The notes: a model not told the origin generated them from the letters alone. Shown: positions 8,517 through 18,125, counted from the stretch's first letter. The stretch is 64,000 nt of DNA from Geminocystis sp. NIES-3709 (GCF_001548115.1 NZ_AP014821.1:806001-870000); one strand, 5' to 3'. Translations and numbers: made by a program.

Positions 8517-9224
8517 TTAAACAATGGTAAACTCTTTTATTTGTGAGTTTTTGCGATCGTTAACCTGATTTTTGACCCAAGTAAACCACTCGTTTAAACC
8601 CATTTCTGTCTTACTGGATACAGGAATAATAGTTACATCAGGATTCATTTGTCTGACATTATTAATTAATTTATCCAAGTCAAAATCCAAATGTGGTGCT
8701 AAATCCATCTTAGTAATGAGGAGGCAATTGGCTTCTTGAAACATAATGGGATATTTAAGGGGTTTATCTTCCCCTTCGGTGATGCTCAATAAAGCTACTT
8801 TTGCGTGTTCACCTACTTCAAACTCCGCAGGACATACTAAGTTACCAACGTTTTCTACCCACACCAGATCAAATTGTGAGGGATCATATTTAGCGACTAA
8901 TTGATGAATACCTCCCGATACCATCTTGGAGTCTAAATGGCACGATCGACCCGTATTAATGGCGATAACAGGCACATTATGGAGGCGTAATCGATCAGCA
9001 TCTAATTCTGTCGTCATATCCCCTTCAATTACAGCCATTTTCAGATCTTGATTAAGAAGAGAAAGAGTTTTTTCGAGTAAAGCGGTTTTCCCAGCCCCGG
9101 GGCTACTCATAAGGTTGAAGCAAGTAATACCCCATTCGTCAAAGTGCGATCGATTGTGATCAGCACCTGCTTGATTGGCATGGAGTAGATTAATTTCTAA
9201 AGCGGCATCGAATGTTTGGTGCAT
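8517..9224 (-). CDS. hypB: HypB-type nickel GTPase, accessory to guanidine hydrolase (GhaB-like)
   Basis: A SIMIBI-class GTPase that delivers nickel to apo-enzymes. Walker A is [14 protein letters not shown], and the metal site at the dimer interface is [10 protein letters not shown] plus NLVCPAEFE. The guanine-specificity motif is TKMDL. The N-terminus lacks a long His-rich stretch. HypA/HypB usually serve [NiFe]-hydrogenase, but no hydrogenase or hypC-F gene is present here. The pair sits between gdmH and the importer, the same arrangement as sll1078-sll1079, whose products load Ni into GdmH. I therefore read it as GdmH-dedicated. Confidence 0.9.
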   Translation of the reverse strand: MHQTFDAALEINLLHANQAGADHNRSHFDEWGITCFNLMSSPGAGKTALLEKTLSLLNQDLKMAVIEGDMTTELDADRLRLHNVPVIAINTGRSCHLDSKMVSGGIHQLVAKYDPSQFDLVWVENVGNLVCPAEFEVGEHAKVALLSITEGEDKPLKYPIMFQEANCLLITKMDLAPHLDFDLDKLINNVRQMNPDVTIIPVSSKTEMGLNEWFTWVKNQVNDRKNSQIKEFTIV

Positions 9225-9278
9225 AATAATTAGGAATTAGGAATTAAGAATATAAAAGTCCCCTTTTGTAAGAGGGAT

Positions 9279-9641
9279 TTAGGGGGAGCAAACACAAGAA
9301 TACTCAAGTCGATCGATTTTTAACTCTCTACCAGAGCGAATGTCATCCATAGGGGAATGACACTTAGGGCAGAAATACTGTAAACCGATTTCAGGTTTGT
9401 ATTCTTCTTGGCAATGATGACAATAAGCCACTAAGGGAATTTCTTTAATTGCCAATTTTGCACCGTCAAGGAAAGTGTTACGGGTTTGAACTTCAAAGGC
9501 AAATTCGAGACTAGCAGGTTCAACTCCTGTAAAATTTCCTACCAATAGATGAACTTTATCGATTTTGTAAGGTTCAGGTTGTGATTCGTACCAGTCTTTT
9601 ACTGTCATAATTAATGCCTTTGTCATGTCTGTTTCGTGCAT
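9279..9641 (-). CDS. hypA: HypA-type nickel metallochaperone (GhaA-like)
   Basis: A 120-residue HypA. The N-terminal MHE triad binds nickel. A zinc ribbon is formed by YCHHCQEEY and YFCPKCHSP, with a further CVC near the end. A GAGG ribosome site lies just upstream of the ATG at 9641. It hands nickel to HypB or directly to the client enzyme. In this operon the client is most likely GdmH. The gene is 54 bases upstream of hypB. Confidence 0.92.
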   Translation of the reverse strand: MHETDMTKALIMTVKDWYESQPEPYKIDKVHLLVGNFTGVEPASLEFAFEVQTRNTFLDGAKLAIKEIPLVAYCHHCQEEYKPEIGLQYFCPKCHSPMDDIRSGRELKIDRLEYSCVCSP

Positions 9642-9650
9642 GATCCTCTT

Positions 9651-9890
9651 TTAATTTTTTTCTAAATTTTCAATTCTGCGAGTGAGTTGTAATAATCTTT
9701 CCTCATAGTCAATGTGCTTTATTTCATGGGTGATATGAAGATTTAGTAATTGCTCTAAGGCTTGATTTAGTTTCAATTGTTCATCATGGAGTTTGATTTG
9801 AGACTCCTGTAACTTTAATTGAGACTCCTGTAAACCTCTTTGAACAGCTAACATACCCTCAATCGTATTTTGAATGTCCTCTATATTCAT
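9651..9890 (-). CDS. Small coiled-coil protein in the guanidine operon
   Basis: A 79-residue product beginning MNIEDIQNTIEGMLAVQRGL. It is almost wholly helical by composition, with a repeated unit LQESQLKL / LQESQIKL / LHDEQLKL and then a heptad-like stretch to LTRRIENLEKN. No cysteine or membrane segment is present. It is packed 9 bases upstream of hypA on the same strand, so it is very probably co-transcribed. Similar short coiled-coil proteins are scattered in cyanobacteria without known function. I cannot assign a role; a scaffold or oligomerisation partner is only a guess. Confidence 0.7.
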   Translation of the reverse strand: MNIEDIQNTIEGMLAVQRGLQESQLKLQESQIKLHDEQLKLNQALEQLLNLHITHEIKHIDYEERLLQLTRRIENLEKN

Positions 9891-9959
9891 CGTCTTAATC
9901 TAATATTTGATTAATTCTTAGGATAATTCATAGATTTAATCATCGACAGATAACTTTTC

Positions 9960-10568
9960 TTAAAATCTATAGGTAATGGGAATATAGTCAGGTTTCTGCT
10001 CAATACGATTCAACCAAGAAAGAATTGAGGGAAACGATTGTAAATTAAATCCTCCTTCTTCTGCTACATGGGTATAAGCATATAAAGCAATATCGGCAAT
10101 GGTATATTGTTCATTGACAAAAAATGATCTTGTTTGCAAATGTGCTTCCATTATTTTTAAAGCATGGTATCCTCCTTGTTTTTTTTTCTCTAATTCCCTT
10201 TGATATTCTTCAGGTTGATTGAGAATTGTTAACCAATATCGAGAAGTTGCTATATATGGTTCATGACTGTATTGCTCAAAAAATAACCATTGCATTACCT
10301 GAGCGCTATACCATGAATCAGAAGGAAAATAGGAAGTATTTTGACTTAAGTGGTAAAGAATAGCGTTAGATTCAGCTAAATATTGATTAGGAGAAATTTC
10401 TAATACTGGTATTCTACCATTGGGATTTTTCGTCAAAAACTCAAACTTTCTTGTTTCTTCTCTTAAAATATCAACTTCTATCCAATGAAAAGGAATTTTG
10501 AGTTGACTTAATAGCAATCGTACTTTGTAACCATTTCCCGAAGGCAAAAAATCATAAAGACGATACAT
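9960..10568 (-). CDS. Glutathione S-transferase family protein in the guanidine operon
   Basis: A complete cytosolic GST fold of about 202 residues. It has the thioredoxin-like domain (MYRLYDFLPSGNGYKVRLLL), the cis-Pro and glutathione-binding motif NPNGRIPVLEI, and the AESNAILYHL motif. The all-helical C-terminal domain includes YTIADIALYAYTHVAEEGGF. I choose the ATG at 10568, five bases after the gdmH stop; the longer frame to 10583 starts with TTG inside gdmH. The tight spacing implies co-translation with gdmH. It lies between gdmH and the nickel chaperones, where the Synechocystis cluster has no gene. Substrate unknown; a role in detoxifying guanidine-linked compounds is speculation. Confidence 0.88.
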   Translation of the reverse strand: MYRLYDFLPSGNGYKVRLLLSQLKIPFHWIEVDILREETRKFEFLTKNPNGRIPVLEISPNQYLAESNAILYHLSQNTSYFPSDSWYSAQVMQWLFFEQYSHEPYIATSRYWLTILNQPEEYQRELEKKKQGGYHALKIMEAHLQTRSFFVNEQYTIADIALYAYTHVAEEGGFNLQSFPSILSWLNRIEQKPDYIPITYRF

Positions 10569-10573
10569 TTTAC

Positions 10574-11731
10574 TTAACTCCAAGGCTCATCAACCACTTG
10601 GGCTTCTTCATGAATATAGTAGGGTTTCTCTTTGCGAGGTAACTGCCCAGAAACGACTAAATGAGCCATCGTATCGCAAATAACACGGGTTGCCATTAAA
10701 GAAGTCATATCACTAACATCATAGGGAGGTGAAACCTCCACTACCTCAATTCCGCAAACAGTCGTATTTTGGACAATTTTCTTAAGCAAGTATAAAGCCT
10801 CACGAGGTAATAATCCTCCCGGCTCAGGCCAACCCGTACCCGGCACAAAACCTGCGTCTATACAGTCAATGTCAAAGCTAATCCAAACACAATCAGTACC
10901 ATCCGTTGCTTTTTCGATCGCAAAATCGGCGGCCGCATCTAAACCCATCTCCATAATATCGGTGACAGTAAGGATATTAGTAGCCCTTTCACGACATACT
11001 TTGACACCCTGACGAGGCACTTGCCAACCGCCAATACCGAGTTGTACAAGGTTTTTTGCTGGTGCATTTGCCATATTAGTCGCATGAAACCAAGGGCAAG
11101 TGTGCATTCTTTCGTCTAAGTCTGTCTCTTGAGTGTCCACATGGCGATCGAAATGGATGATTCCCACCTTCTTATCTCCCAAGTGCCGACAAATACCTCT
11201 GACGGTAGGAAAACCAATAGAATGATCTCCTCCTAAGATAATAGGAAATGCTCCTGACTTGAAAATATGGGCAATACCTTTGGAGATTTGATCGAAAGAT
11301 TTTTCGTTGTTAGCAGGAATAGTAAATATATCGCCCACGTCACAGAGTTTAATTTGTTCCCTTAAATCGACTCCCAACTCAAAGTTATAAGGAGTATATA
11401 AGGCACTAATACGGCGAATACCTTGAGGGCCAAATCTAGTACCGGGGCGGTAAGTAGTACCAGAATCATGGGGTACACCAACGATCGCTATATCATAGTT
11501 ACCAACTTTATGGACATCCTCTATATAAGGTGCTTTGAGAAAAGTATTGATACCGGCATAGTGGGGTAATTCTCCACGGGAGAAAGTGGAAATAGTGCGA
11601 TCTTTAATACTGTCAGCCGCTTCTAATCCATAATTTAAACCGTCTTGTACTTCCTGTTGCCAACCTGTAAAAGATAATTGAGTCTCCTTTTGCAGTGCTT
11701 TTTGAGCTTCACTTTCTGGTTGATTAGTCAT
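10574..11731 (-). CDS. gdmH: Ni-dependent guanidine hydrolase (GdmH, Sll1077-like; ureohydrolase family)
   Basis: Hydrolyses guanidine to ammonium and urea; often annotated as agmatinase (speB). The ureohydrolase metal ligands are all visible: His170 in GGDHS, Asp195/His197/Asp199 in FDRHVD, and Asp287/Asp289 in SFDIDC. GTGWPEPGG follows, with Trp after GTG. The product is 385 residues, longer than ordinary agmatinase, with an N-terminal extension of about 70 residues (MTNQPESEAQKALQKETQLS...). An AAGGAG site lies eight bases before the ATG at 11731. Functional naming rests on the guanidine-I riboswitch just upstream, the downstream hypA/hypB, the ABC importer, and the match in order to Synechocystis sll1077-sll1082. 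Confidence 0.9.
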   Translation of the reverse strand: MTNQPESEAQKALQKETQLSFTGWQQEVQDGLNYGLEAADSIKDRTISTFSRGELPHYAGINTFLKAPYIEDVHKVGNYDIAIVGVPHDSGTTYRPGTRFGPQGIRRISALYTPYNFELGVDLREQIKLCDVGDIFTIPANNEKSFDQISKGIAHIFKSGAFPIILGGDHSIGFPTVRGICRHLGDKKVGIIHFDRHVDTQETDLDERMHTCPWFHATNMANAPAKNLVQLGIGGWQVPRQGVKVCRERATNILTVTDIMEMGLDAAADFAIEKATDGTDCVWISFDIDCIDAGFVPGTGWPEPGGLLPREALYLLKKIVQNTTVCGIEVVEVSPPYDVSDMTSLMATRVICDTMAHLVVSGQLPRKEKPYYIHEEAQVVDEPWS

Positions 11732-11761
11732 GGGATATTCTCCTTTACTTATAAATACAAA

Positions 11762-11810
11762 TGACAAAGCCCAGAAGGGTGACAGTCATACCATCACTTC
11801 CTCCCGGGCT
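11762..11810 (-). terminator. Expression platform of the guanidine riboswitch (terminator-type hairpin)
   Basis: On the minus strand AAAGCCCGGGAGG can pair with CCCTTCTGGGCTTTG about 20 bases further on, giving a strong stem. The 5' arm overlaps the AAGCCCGGGAG segment conserved in the aptamer, so ligand binding and hairpin formation should be mutually exclusive. The following U run is poor (GUCAUUUGUAUUU), so the terminator may be weak or Rho-aided. It lies between the aptamer and the gdmH ribosome site. Confidence 0.7.
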
Positions 11811-11916
11811 TTTCTCCCTCCGTGTAGCTACTTTTATCGTTGTCTTTTCTAAAAATCTTTTTAGTAGCTCGTTTCTCTCGGACCAGCCATGTCTTAGCAT
11901 CGGAACCCTAGAAACC
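11800..11916 (-). promoter_or_regulatory. Guanidine-I (ykkC-yxkD) riboswitch aptamer
   Basis: Minus-strand RNA shows the class signatures in order: CUAGGGUUCCG (11911-11901), CUGGUCCGAGAG, a variable stem, ACGGAGGGAGAAAAG and GCCCGGGAGG (to about 11800). These are the conserved elements of the guanidine-sensing ykkC aptamer. It lies about 70 bases upstream of the gdmH start and downstream of a promoter, so it should control the whole minus-strand operon, turning it on when guanidine binds. Confidence 0.93.
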
Positions 11917-11941
11917 TTCTTTATTGCTTTATTTTGGCTAT

Positions 11942-11984
11942 AGGATACCAAACCCCCCGAAGGCATTACTGTATATAAATATAC
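11942..11984 (-). promoter_or_regulatory. NtcA-activated promoter candidate for the guanidine operon
   Basis: The palindrome GTATATTTATATAC (11984-11971) fits the NtcA consensus GTA-N8-TAC exactly. On the minus strand it is followed after 23 bases by TATCCT (11947-11942), a TA-N3-T type -10 box. This is the spacing of class II NtcA promoters. Transcription would start near 11935, about 20 bases before the riboswitch aptamer. NtcA is the cyanobacterial nitrogen-limitation activator. Motif match only; not tested. Confidence 0.7.
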
Positions 11985-12618
11985 TAAATTCAAAAAATAT
12001 TTTGACTTTTTATAACCGAATATATCCGCCCTAACAATTATTTATAAACTTTTAAATATATCGATAATAATTCTAAAAGTTTCTTTATTTCTAAATTCTA
12101 AATTTTGACTCAATCAAAATCTTAAAACTCACGGAACATAGCTATATCAATAATTTTGTTTGTATAACTAATAAATAATTATTTTGTATTGTTAAGATTT
12201 ATACTGAGTACTTATACTTATTTTATATCTGAAATCAAAAATTGTAGCAATTATTAACAATTATCTTTTTTTGATACTTTTTAATGGTGATTTTAACAAT
12301 TTTATAAGAATAATTACCTAAAGTCGATCTAGCCCAATTAACCTAAAACCCTATAAATTACTAAGATTTTAAGAAATGTATCAATATTTTTTAGTTATTT
12401 TTTGCTTTTATACAAATTTATAGTAATTAAAGTATAAAAATTGTAAAATAAAGAATAATAAACTTTTATAGGTGATTAAAGACACTGAAATAATTATTAA
12501 GAATTTATAATCATAATTACTTTTATTTAGTACCTAAACTGAAACTTGCACCCCTTTTCATTTCTAAAAAATTAGTCAATAATGCCATTAGTGCAAATAA
12601 ATCAGGAATTATAAAAAC
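11985..12618. other. Gene-free divergent region between the gdmH promoter and chlL
   Basis: About 630 bases, very AT-rich, with no credible coding frame on either strand. It must hold the chlL promoter. The chlL start at 12619 is preceded by a weak AGGAA ribosome site. TATAAT at about 12508 is a possible -10 box, but I cannot point to a convincing -35. No riboswitch or sRNA signature recognised. Confidence 0.5.
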
Positions 12619-13491
12619 ATGACTTTGACATTAGCAGTTTACGGAAAAGGCGGTATCGGCAAATCAACCACCAGTTGCAATATTTCTACAGCTTTGGCTA
12701 AACGGGGTAAAAAAGTATTACAAATTGGATGTGATCCAAAACATGATAGCACTTTCACTCTCACGGGTTTTTTAATTCCCACGATCATCGACACTCTACA
12801 AGAAAAAGATTTTCACTATGAAGATATTTGGGCAGAAGACGTTATTTATAAAGGTTACGCAGGTGTTGATTGTGTAGAGGCAGGTGGCCCTCCTGCTGGT
12901 GCTGGTTGTGGTGGTTATGTGGTAGGAGAAACCGTAAAACTGTTAAAAGAGTTAAACGCTTTTGATGAATATGACGTGATTTTATTTGACGTATTGGGTG
13001 ACGTGGTATGCGGAGGATTTGCCGCACCTCTCAACTATGCTGACTATTGTTTAATTATCACTGACAACGGTTTTGATGCGTTATTCGCTGCCAATCGTAT
13101 TGCGGCATCCGTCAGAGAAAAAGCGCGTACCCATCCCCTCAAGTTAGCTGGTTTAATCGGTAATCGCACCTCTAAACGAGATTTGATTGATAAATATGTT
13201 TCCCATGTGGCAATGCCTGTATTAGAAATTTTACCTCTGATTGAGGACATCCGAGTATCGAGAGTTAAGGGTAAAACCTTGTTTGAAATGGCGGAAAAAG
13301 ATCCTAGTTTAGATTATGTTTGTCAATATTACCTTAACATTGCTGATCAGATTTTAGCTTTACCTGAAGGAGTTGTGCCTAGTGAAGCACTCGATCGAGA
13401 GTTATTTGGATTACTTTCAGATTACTACTTAAATCCTCCTGCGGATGCGCCTAAACAAGAAAAAGACGAATTAGAGTTAATGATGGTATAA
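12619..13491 (+). CDS. chlL: ChlL, iron protein of light-independent protochlorophyllide reductase
   Basis: NifH-like ATPase (290 residues) that donates electrons to ChlN-ChlB, allowing chlorophyll synthesis in the dark. Walker A is [11 protein letters not shown]. The two cysteines that hold the inter-subunit [4Fe-4S] cluster lie in [10 protein letters not shown] and [11 protein letters not shown]. The switch regions DPKHDSTFT and [12 protein letters not shown] are intact. The last residues are rich in acidic amino acids and Met (ELELMMV). It heads the chlL-DUF5331-chlN cluster; chlB is not in this window. Confidence 0.97.
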   Translation: MTLTLAVYGKGGIGKSTTSCNISTALAKRGKKVLQIGCDPKHDSTFTLTGFLIPTIIDTLQEKDFHYEDIWAEDVIYKGYAGVDCVEAGGPPAGAGCGGYVVGETVKLLKELNAFDEYDVILFDVLGDVVCGGFAAPLNYADYCLIITDNGFDALFAANRIAASVREKARTHPLKLAGLIGNRTSKRDLIDKYVSHVAMPVLEILPLIEDIRVSRVKGKTLFEMAEKDPSLDYVCQYYLNIADQILALPEGVVPSEALDRELFGLLSDYYLNPPADAPKQEKDELELMMV

Positions 13492-13493
13492 AT

Positions 13494-13513
13494 CAATTAA
13501 CAATTAACAATTG
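13494..13513. repeat. Heptamer short tandem repeat after chlL
   Basis: CAATTAA repeated twice and a third partial unit, starting three bases after the chlL stop. One of several heptanucleotide STRR-type repeats in this window; the others lie near 9230, 26987, 32684, 48591 and, inside chlH, 61341. Confidence 0.6.
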
Positions 13514-13531
13514 TTTTTATCTTTTTAGTGT

Positions 13532-13906
13532 ATGGGAATTGTGGAAGAATTTGAAGAATTAAAACCGATTTTACAAGAAAAATGGTTAGATTTTTACTCA
13601 CAAAATCAAAGTGTAATTTTGAGATATTTTAAAAATTCAAGCCTTATTAAATATGAATCAATTTTAGGAATTTTAATAGGTCTTGAACCAAAACTGCCAA
13701 TAGCTATAAATAATTATCTTAACATTTGTGATTATCTTCGCATACAACCTCCATCAATTGACATTTTATTGAATATTTTAGAAATTCCTATTGATGTTAA
13801 TAGTCTTAATAAACAAGTCAAAGAAAGGCAAGAAAAAATTAAAAACCAGTTAATTGAGCCTCCTTCACCTTTAGATGATTTTAGGAAACAAATAAATCAA
13901 TCATAA
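13532..13906 (+). CDS. DUF5331 family protein between chlL and chlN
   Basis: A 124-residue soluble protein, MGIVEEFEELKPILQEKWLD at the start. It resembles the short cyanobacterial DUF5331 proteins found between chlL and chlN in other genomes: LKPILQEKWLDFYSQNQSVI, then LGILIGLEPKLPIAI, then a proline-rich end (IEPPSPLDDFRKQ). Co-localisation suggests a role linked to dark protochlorophyllide reduction, but no activity is known to me. No catalytic motif, cysteine cluster or membrane segment is visible. Family assignment is by position and pattern memory. Confidence 0.65.
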   Translation: MGIVEEFEELKPILQEKWLDFYSQNQSVILRYFKNSSLIKYESILGILIGLEPKLPIAINNYLNICDYLRIQPPSIDILLNILEIPIDVNSLNKQVKERQEKIKNQLIEPPSPLDDFRKQINQS

Positions 13907-14021
13907 TCCTTGTATCTTAAAAACATCACCTTTGAACCTTTGCGAGACATTTCAAAAATTATTGGGTGACAAACAGTAACCCAACCTACAAATAAAAAAT
14001 AAATTATATAAATAGGAGTAA

Positions 14022-15440
<1,419 letters not shown>

Positions 15441-15468
15441 TTTTTAATGATCAGAAACGATCGAAAAT

Positions 15469-15506
15469 AAAAGCCTCTCAATTTATTTTAACTAGGGGGC
15501 TTTTTT
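15469..15506 (+). terminator. Rho-independent terminator after chlN
   Basis: AAAAGCCTCTC pairs with AGGGGGCTTTT across a short AT-rich loop, followed by a T run. It lies 29 bases after the chlN stop and closes the chlL-chlN unit. Confidence 0.85.
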
Positions 15507-15569
15507 CCGTGTATATAATTTTATAATTTGGTTAAATCTATCATTAAAATAAGAACTATAATAATAAAA

Positions 15570-16673
15570 ATGGCTCACGAAAATAAAATAAAAATTGCGA
15601 TCATCGGTACTGGTTTTGGCAAACAAATTCATTTACCAGCTTTTCAAATTCATCCTCGCACAGAGGTTACAGCAATCTATCATCATGATTTAAACAAAGC
15701 AAAATCGATCGCTCAAGAGTATAATATTCCCTTTGCTAGTGATAATTTAGAAGATATTTGTTCTTCACCTAATGTAGATGTGGTTAGCATCTCAACACCG
15801 CCTTTTTTACATTATGATATGGCAAAAATAGCTCTTGAAAATGATAAACATATTCTGTTGGAAAAACCAATTAATCTTAATAGTAATGAGACTAAAAAAT
15901 TATGGGAATTAGCTCAGAAAAAAGGTAAAATTGCAGTAACAGATTTTGAATTTCGTTTTATTCCTGCTTGGCAATTACTAAAGGAATATTTAGATCAAGA
16001 TTTTGTTGGTAAAACTCGTTTAATTAAAATAGATTGGTTAGTAGCTTCTCGTGCTAATCCCGATCGACCATGGAATTGGTATTCTGTTAAAGAAAAAGGA
16101 GGAGGTGTATTAGGTGCGATCGGATCTCATGTTTTTGACTATATCAATTGGTTATTTGGCGAAGTAAATACCATTTCGGCTCATTTAAGTTGTGCGATCG
16201 AGCAACGGCCTGATCCCTTCTCTGACAACGAATTAAAGCCCGTTACTGCCGATGATACTTGTTTAATTACTCTTGAATTAAAAAACTATACACCAGTACA
16301 AATTAACCTAAGTTCTGTCACCTATCAAGGAAGAGGACACTGGTTAGAAATCTATGGAGAAAAAGGTACGTTAGTATTAGGGAGTAGTAACTTAAAAGAC
16401 TATGTCCATGGTTTCAAACTTTATACTTCTAAGGAAGATAAACCCTTAACAGAGGTGGAAATCCCCAAAAGATTAGCGTTTCCTCAAGTTTACACTGATG
16501 GCAGACTAGCACCTTTTATTCGAGTTGTCGATCGATTAGTCACCAGTATAAATACGAATACGAATCTTGAACCATCTTTAAAAGAAGGATTTTATTCGCA
16601 ATTATTAATGGATTTAACCCATCAATCTGATCAACAAAAACAAAGATTACAAGTAATTTATAGAAGTATTTAA
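15570..16673 (+). CDS. Gfo/Idh/MocA-family oxidoreductase
   Basis: NAD(P)-dependent oxidoreductase of about 367 residues acting on a sugar or similar substrate. The Rossmann motif is IAIIGTGFGKQIHLPAF, then VDVVSISTPPFLHYDMAKIA and the active-site lysine motif ILLEKPINLN. The C-terminal substrate domain includes GGGVLGAIGSHVFDYINWLF. I use the ATG at 15570 (MAHENKIKIAIIG); the upstream extension to 15528 is Lys/Ile-rich and unlikely. The substrate cannot be told from sequence. Confidence 0.88.
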   Translation: MAHENKIKIAIIGTGFGKQIHLPAFQIHPRTEVTAIYHHDLNKAKSIAQEYNIPFASDNLEDICSSPNVDVVSISTPPFLHYDMAKIALENDKHILLEKPINLNSNETKKLWELAQKKGKIAVTDFEFRFIPAWQLLKEYLDQDFVGKTRLIKIDWLVASRANPDRPWNWYSVKEKGGGVLGAIGSHVFDYINWLFGEVNTISAHLSCAIEQRPDPFSDNELKPVTADDTCLITLELKNYTPVQINLSSVTYQGRGHWLEIYGEKGTLVLGSSNLKDYVHGFKLYTSKEDKPLTEVEIPKRLAFPQVYTDGRLAPFIRVVDRLVTSINTNTNLEPSLKEGFYSQLLMDLTHQSDQQKQRLQVIYRSI

Positions 16674-16696
16674 AATAAATGAAAATTAGCTTTTTT

Positions 16697-17077
16697 TCAG
16701 TCTTGAATATAATCTTCTCCTGTTTTTAAAGCGTATTCCGCCCGCATAAACTCTCTACCTAAATAAGCCCCATGATCTAGCATACTCACAGGAGTAGGTT
16801 GAGTTTTTTCTAACAAATTAACACAAATTTCCTTCGCTGTTCTACCTGTAAAGGTTTTTGTCGGCATTCTTGGTTTACTACCTTTACAAGCTATAACTTC
16901 TCCTGTATCTGGATCAACAGCCAATCCTTGATCATTTATAGCGTTAGTATAATGATCTGCACAAATTAATCCGTCTTCTCGATTTATATATATAATAAAG
17001 TAACCGTCAGGATCTAACTGTATATCCCTTTTTGATAGTTCATTGTCTAATTCTGTTAATGATAAAGTTGCTGTCAT
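16697..17077 (-). CDS. DUF4346 domain protein
   Basis: A 126-residue protein from the ATG at 17077 (MTATLSLTELDNELSKRDIQ). The motifs YFIIYINREDGLICADHYTN, KTFTGRTAKEICVNLLE and SMLDHGAYLGREFMRAEYAL match the cyanobacterial DUF4346 family, which is related to domains next to folate/pterin-type enzymes. The longer frame from 17140 would overlap the upstream gene and is unlikely. The function is unknown. It lies 28 bases downstream of the ADP-ribosylglycohydrolase-like gene on the same strand. Confidence 0.8.
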   Translation of the reverse strand: MTATLSLTELDNELSKRDIQLDPDGYFIIYINREDGLICADHYTNAINDQGLAVDPDTGEVIACKGSKPRMPTKTFTGRTAKEICVNLLEKTQPTPVSMLDHGAYLGREFMRAEYALKTGEDYIQD

Positions 17078-17105
17078 AGTGAATTTTTTTCGTTTATTTC
17101 CTTTC

Positions 17106-17861
17106 TTAATTGTCCATTTTTCCTTGCCAATTGGCAACAAGTTTTTTACTTAACATTTCTATTTGTTTTATTTTAGGATTCAACTCGATCGATCTTCGCC
17201 ATTGATAAGGTATATTCCTATAACCATGATATAAACCTAATAAATATCCTGTTAAAATTGCGGTTTCTTGAAATTGTTGATCAAAATAAATACTTCTTTG
17301 TAAAGAATTTTTGAGATTATAAGTATTACTGAAAAAAGAATATAAACTTTGATAAATAGCTATGGAATCTTCTTCAAAGTTTTGCTTAAATATTTCATTA
17401 ATTTTTGTTAATGAGCATTTATTGACAATCAATTTATCTATTAATTTAAAGTGATTAAATATTTTTGAGTTTTCTTGATCTAAATAAGGAATTATTTGAG
17501 AAGTTAGGCTATTAAATTCTAAGGATTTACTGAGTATAATATTAACTAATGTTGTTAAAATTTTTACATTATATTTATTATGTTTTTCTTCATTAATTAT
17601 TATGTCTAATATTTCTATATTTTGATAACTATAAATTATTAAGGGAAAAATCTCGATCGTACTTTTACTTGCCGTGAATAATCGATCTATTTTATGATTA
17701 TTAATTAAACTGTTTAGTATTTCAAAAGATCTCATCAAAAAAGAATAGTTATCATCTAAAATACCGATATTAACATCTCGATCATTGCCTAAATTTTGTC
17801 CGATTAAAGCGGTGGCAAAACTACCTAAAACTTTATCAGTAGATAAATATATTAATGTCAT
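17106..17861 (-). CDS. Conserved cyanobacterial protein, degenerate ADP-ribosylglycohydrolase-like
   Basis: A 251-residue helical protein. The N-terminus (VLGSFATALIGQNLG) and the C-terminus (TAILTGYLLGLYHGYRNIPY with WRRSI) recall ADP-ribosylglycohydrolase-type folds. However, the acidic metal-binding motif near the N-terminus of active enzymes (GxxxGDALG-like) is not visible, so it is probably a non-enzymatic relative. The middle is Ile/Asn/Lys-rich and poorly conserved. It is upstream of the DUF4346 gene on the same strand. The assignment is weak. Confidence 0.5.
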   Translation of the reverse strand: MTLIYLSTDKVLGSFATALIGQNLGNDRDVNIGILDDNYSFLMRSFEILNSLINNHKIDRLFTASKSTIEIFPLIIYSYQNIEILDIIINEEKHNKYNVKILTTLVNIILSKSLEFNSLTSQIIPYLDQENSKIFNHFKLIDKLIVNKCSLTKINEIFKQNFEEDSIAIYQSLYSFFSNTYNLKNSLQRSIYFDQQFQETAILTGYLLGLYHGYRNIPYQWRRSIELNPKIKQIEMLSKKLVANWQGKMDN

Positions 17862-18029
17862 TTTATTCAGGATAATACCATCTAATTTTATACAAATTAT
17901 AATTGATAAAATATTTATTAAATTGATGAGATTTACGAATTATACTAAATGATTTGCTATCATTTCTAATACTTAAAATAAACAATAAAAAATGAAAGAT
18001 TGCTAGAGTTTATATTTATTAATTAGTTA

Positions 18030-18125
18030 TATAGCAATTCTTATATTTATGAGGTACTCCAGAGCAGAGTCAAACCCATTGCTATTAAGAAATAGGTGTA
18101 CCTTACTATTTAGATAAACGCTATA
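18030..18125. repeat. MITE-like inverted repeat element (about 96 bp)
   Basis: The left side TATAGCAATTCTTATATTTA...GAGGTACTCC and the complement of the right side, TATAGCGTTTATCTAAATAG...AAGGTACACC, form imperfect terminal inverted repeats of about 35 bp around a short centre. TA dinucleotides lie at both ends. No coding capacity. This is the layout of a miniature transposable element mobilised by an IS630/Tc1-type transposase; its ends differ from those of the resident IS630. Confidence 0.55.

Noticed and set aside
8517-9641. hypA/hypB as part of a hydrogenase maturation cluster
   Set aside because: No hypC, hypD, hypE, hypF or hydrogenase structural gene is present, while gdmH and the riboswitch are in the same transcript.
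10574-11731. Naming this gene agmatinase (speB)
   Set aside because: The family is right, but the guanidine-I riboswitch, the nickel chaperones, the importer and the long N-terminus all point to guanidine hydrolase instead of polyamine synthesis.
11745-11993. 82-residue minus-strand ORF over the gdmH leader
   Set aside because: It coincides with the conserved guanidine-I aptamer, its terminator arm and the NtcA-type promoter, whose signatures are conserved as RNA and DNA, not as protein.
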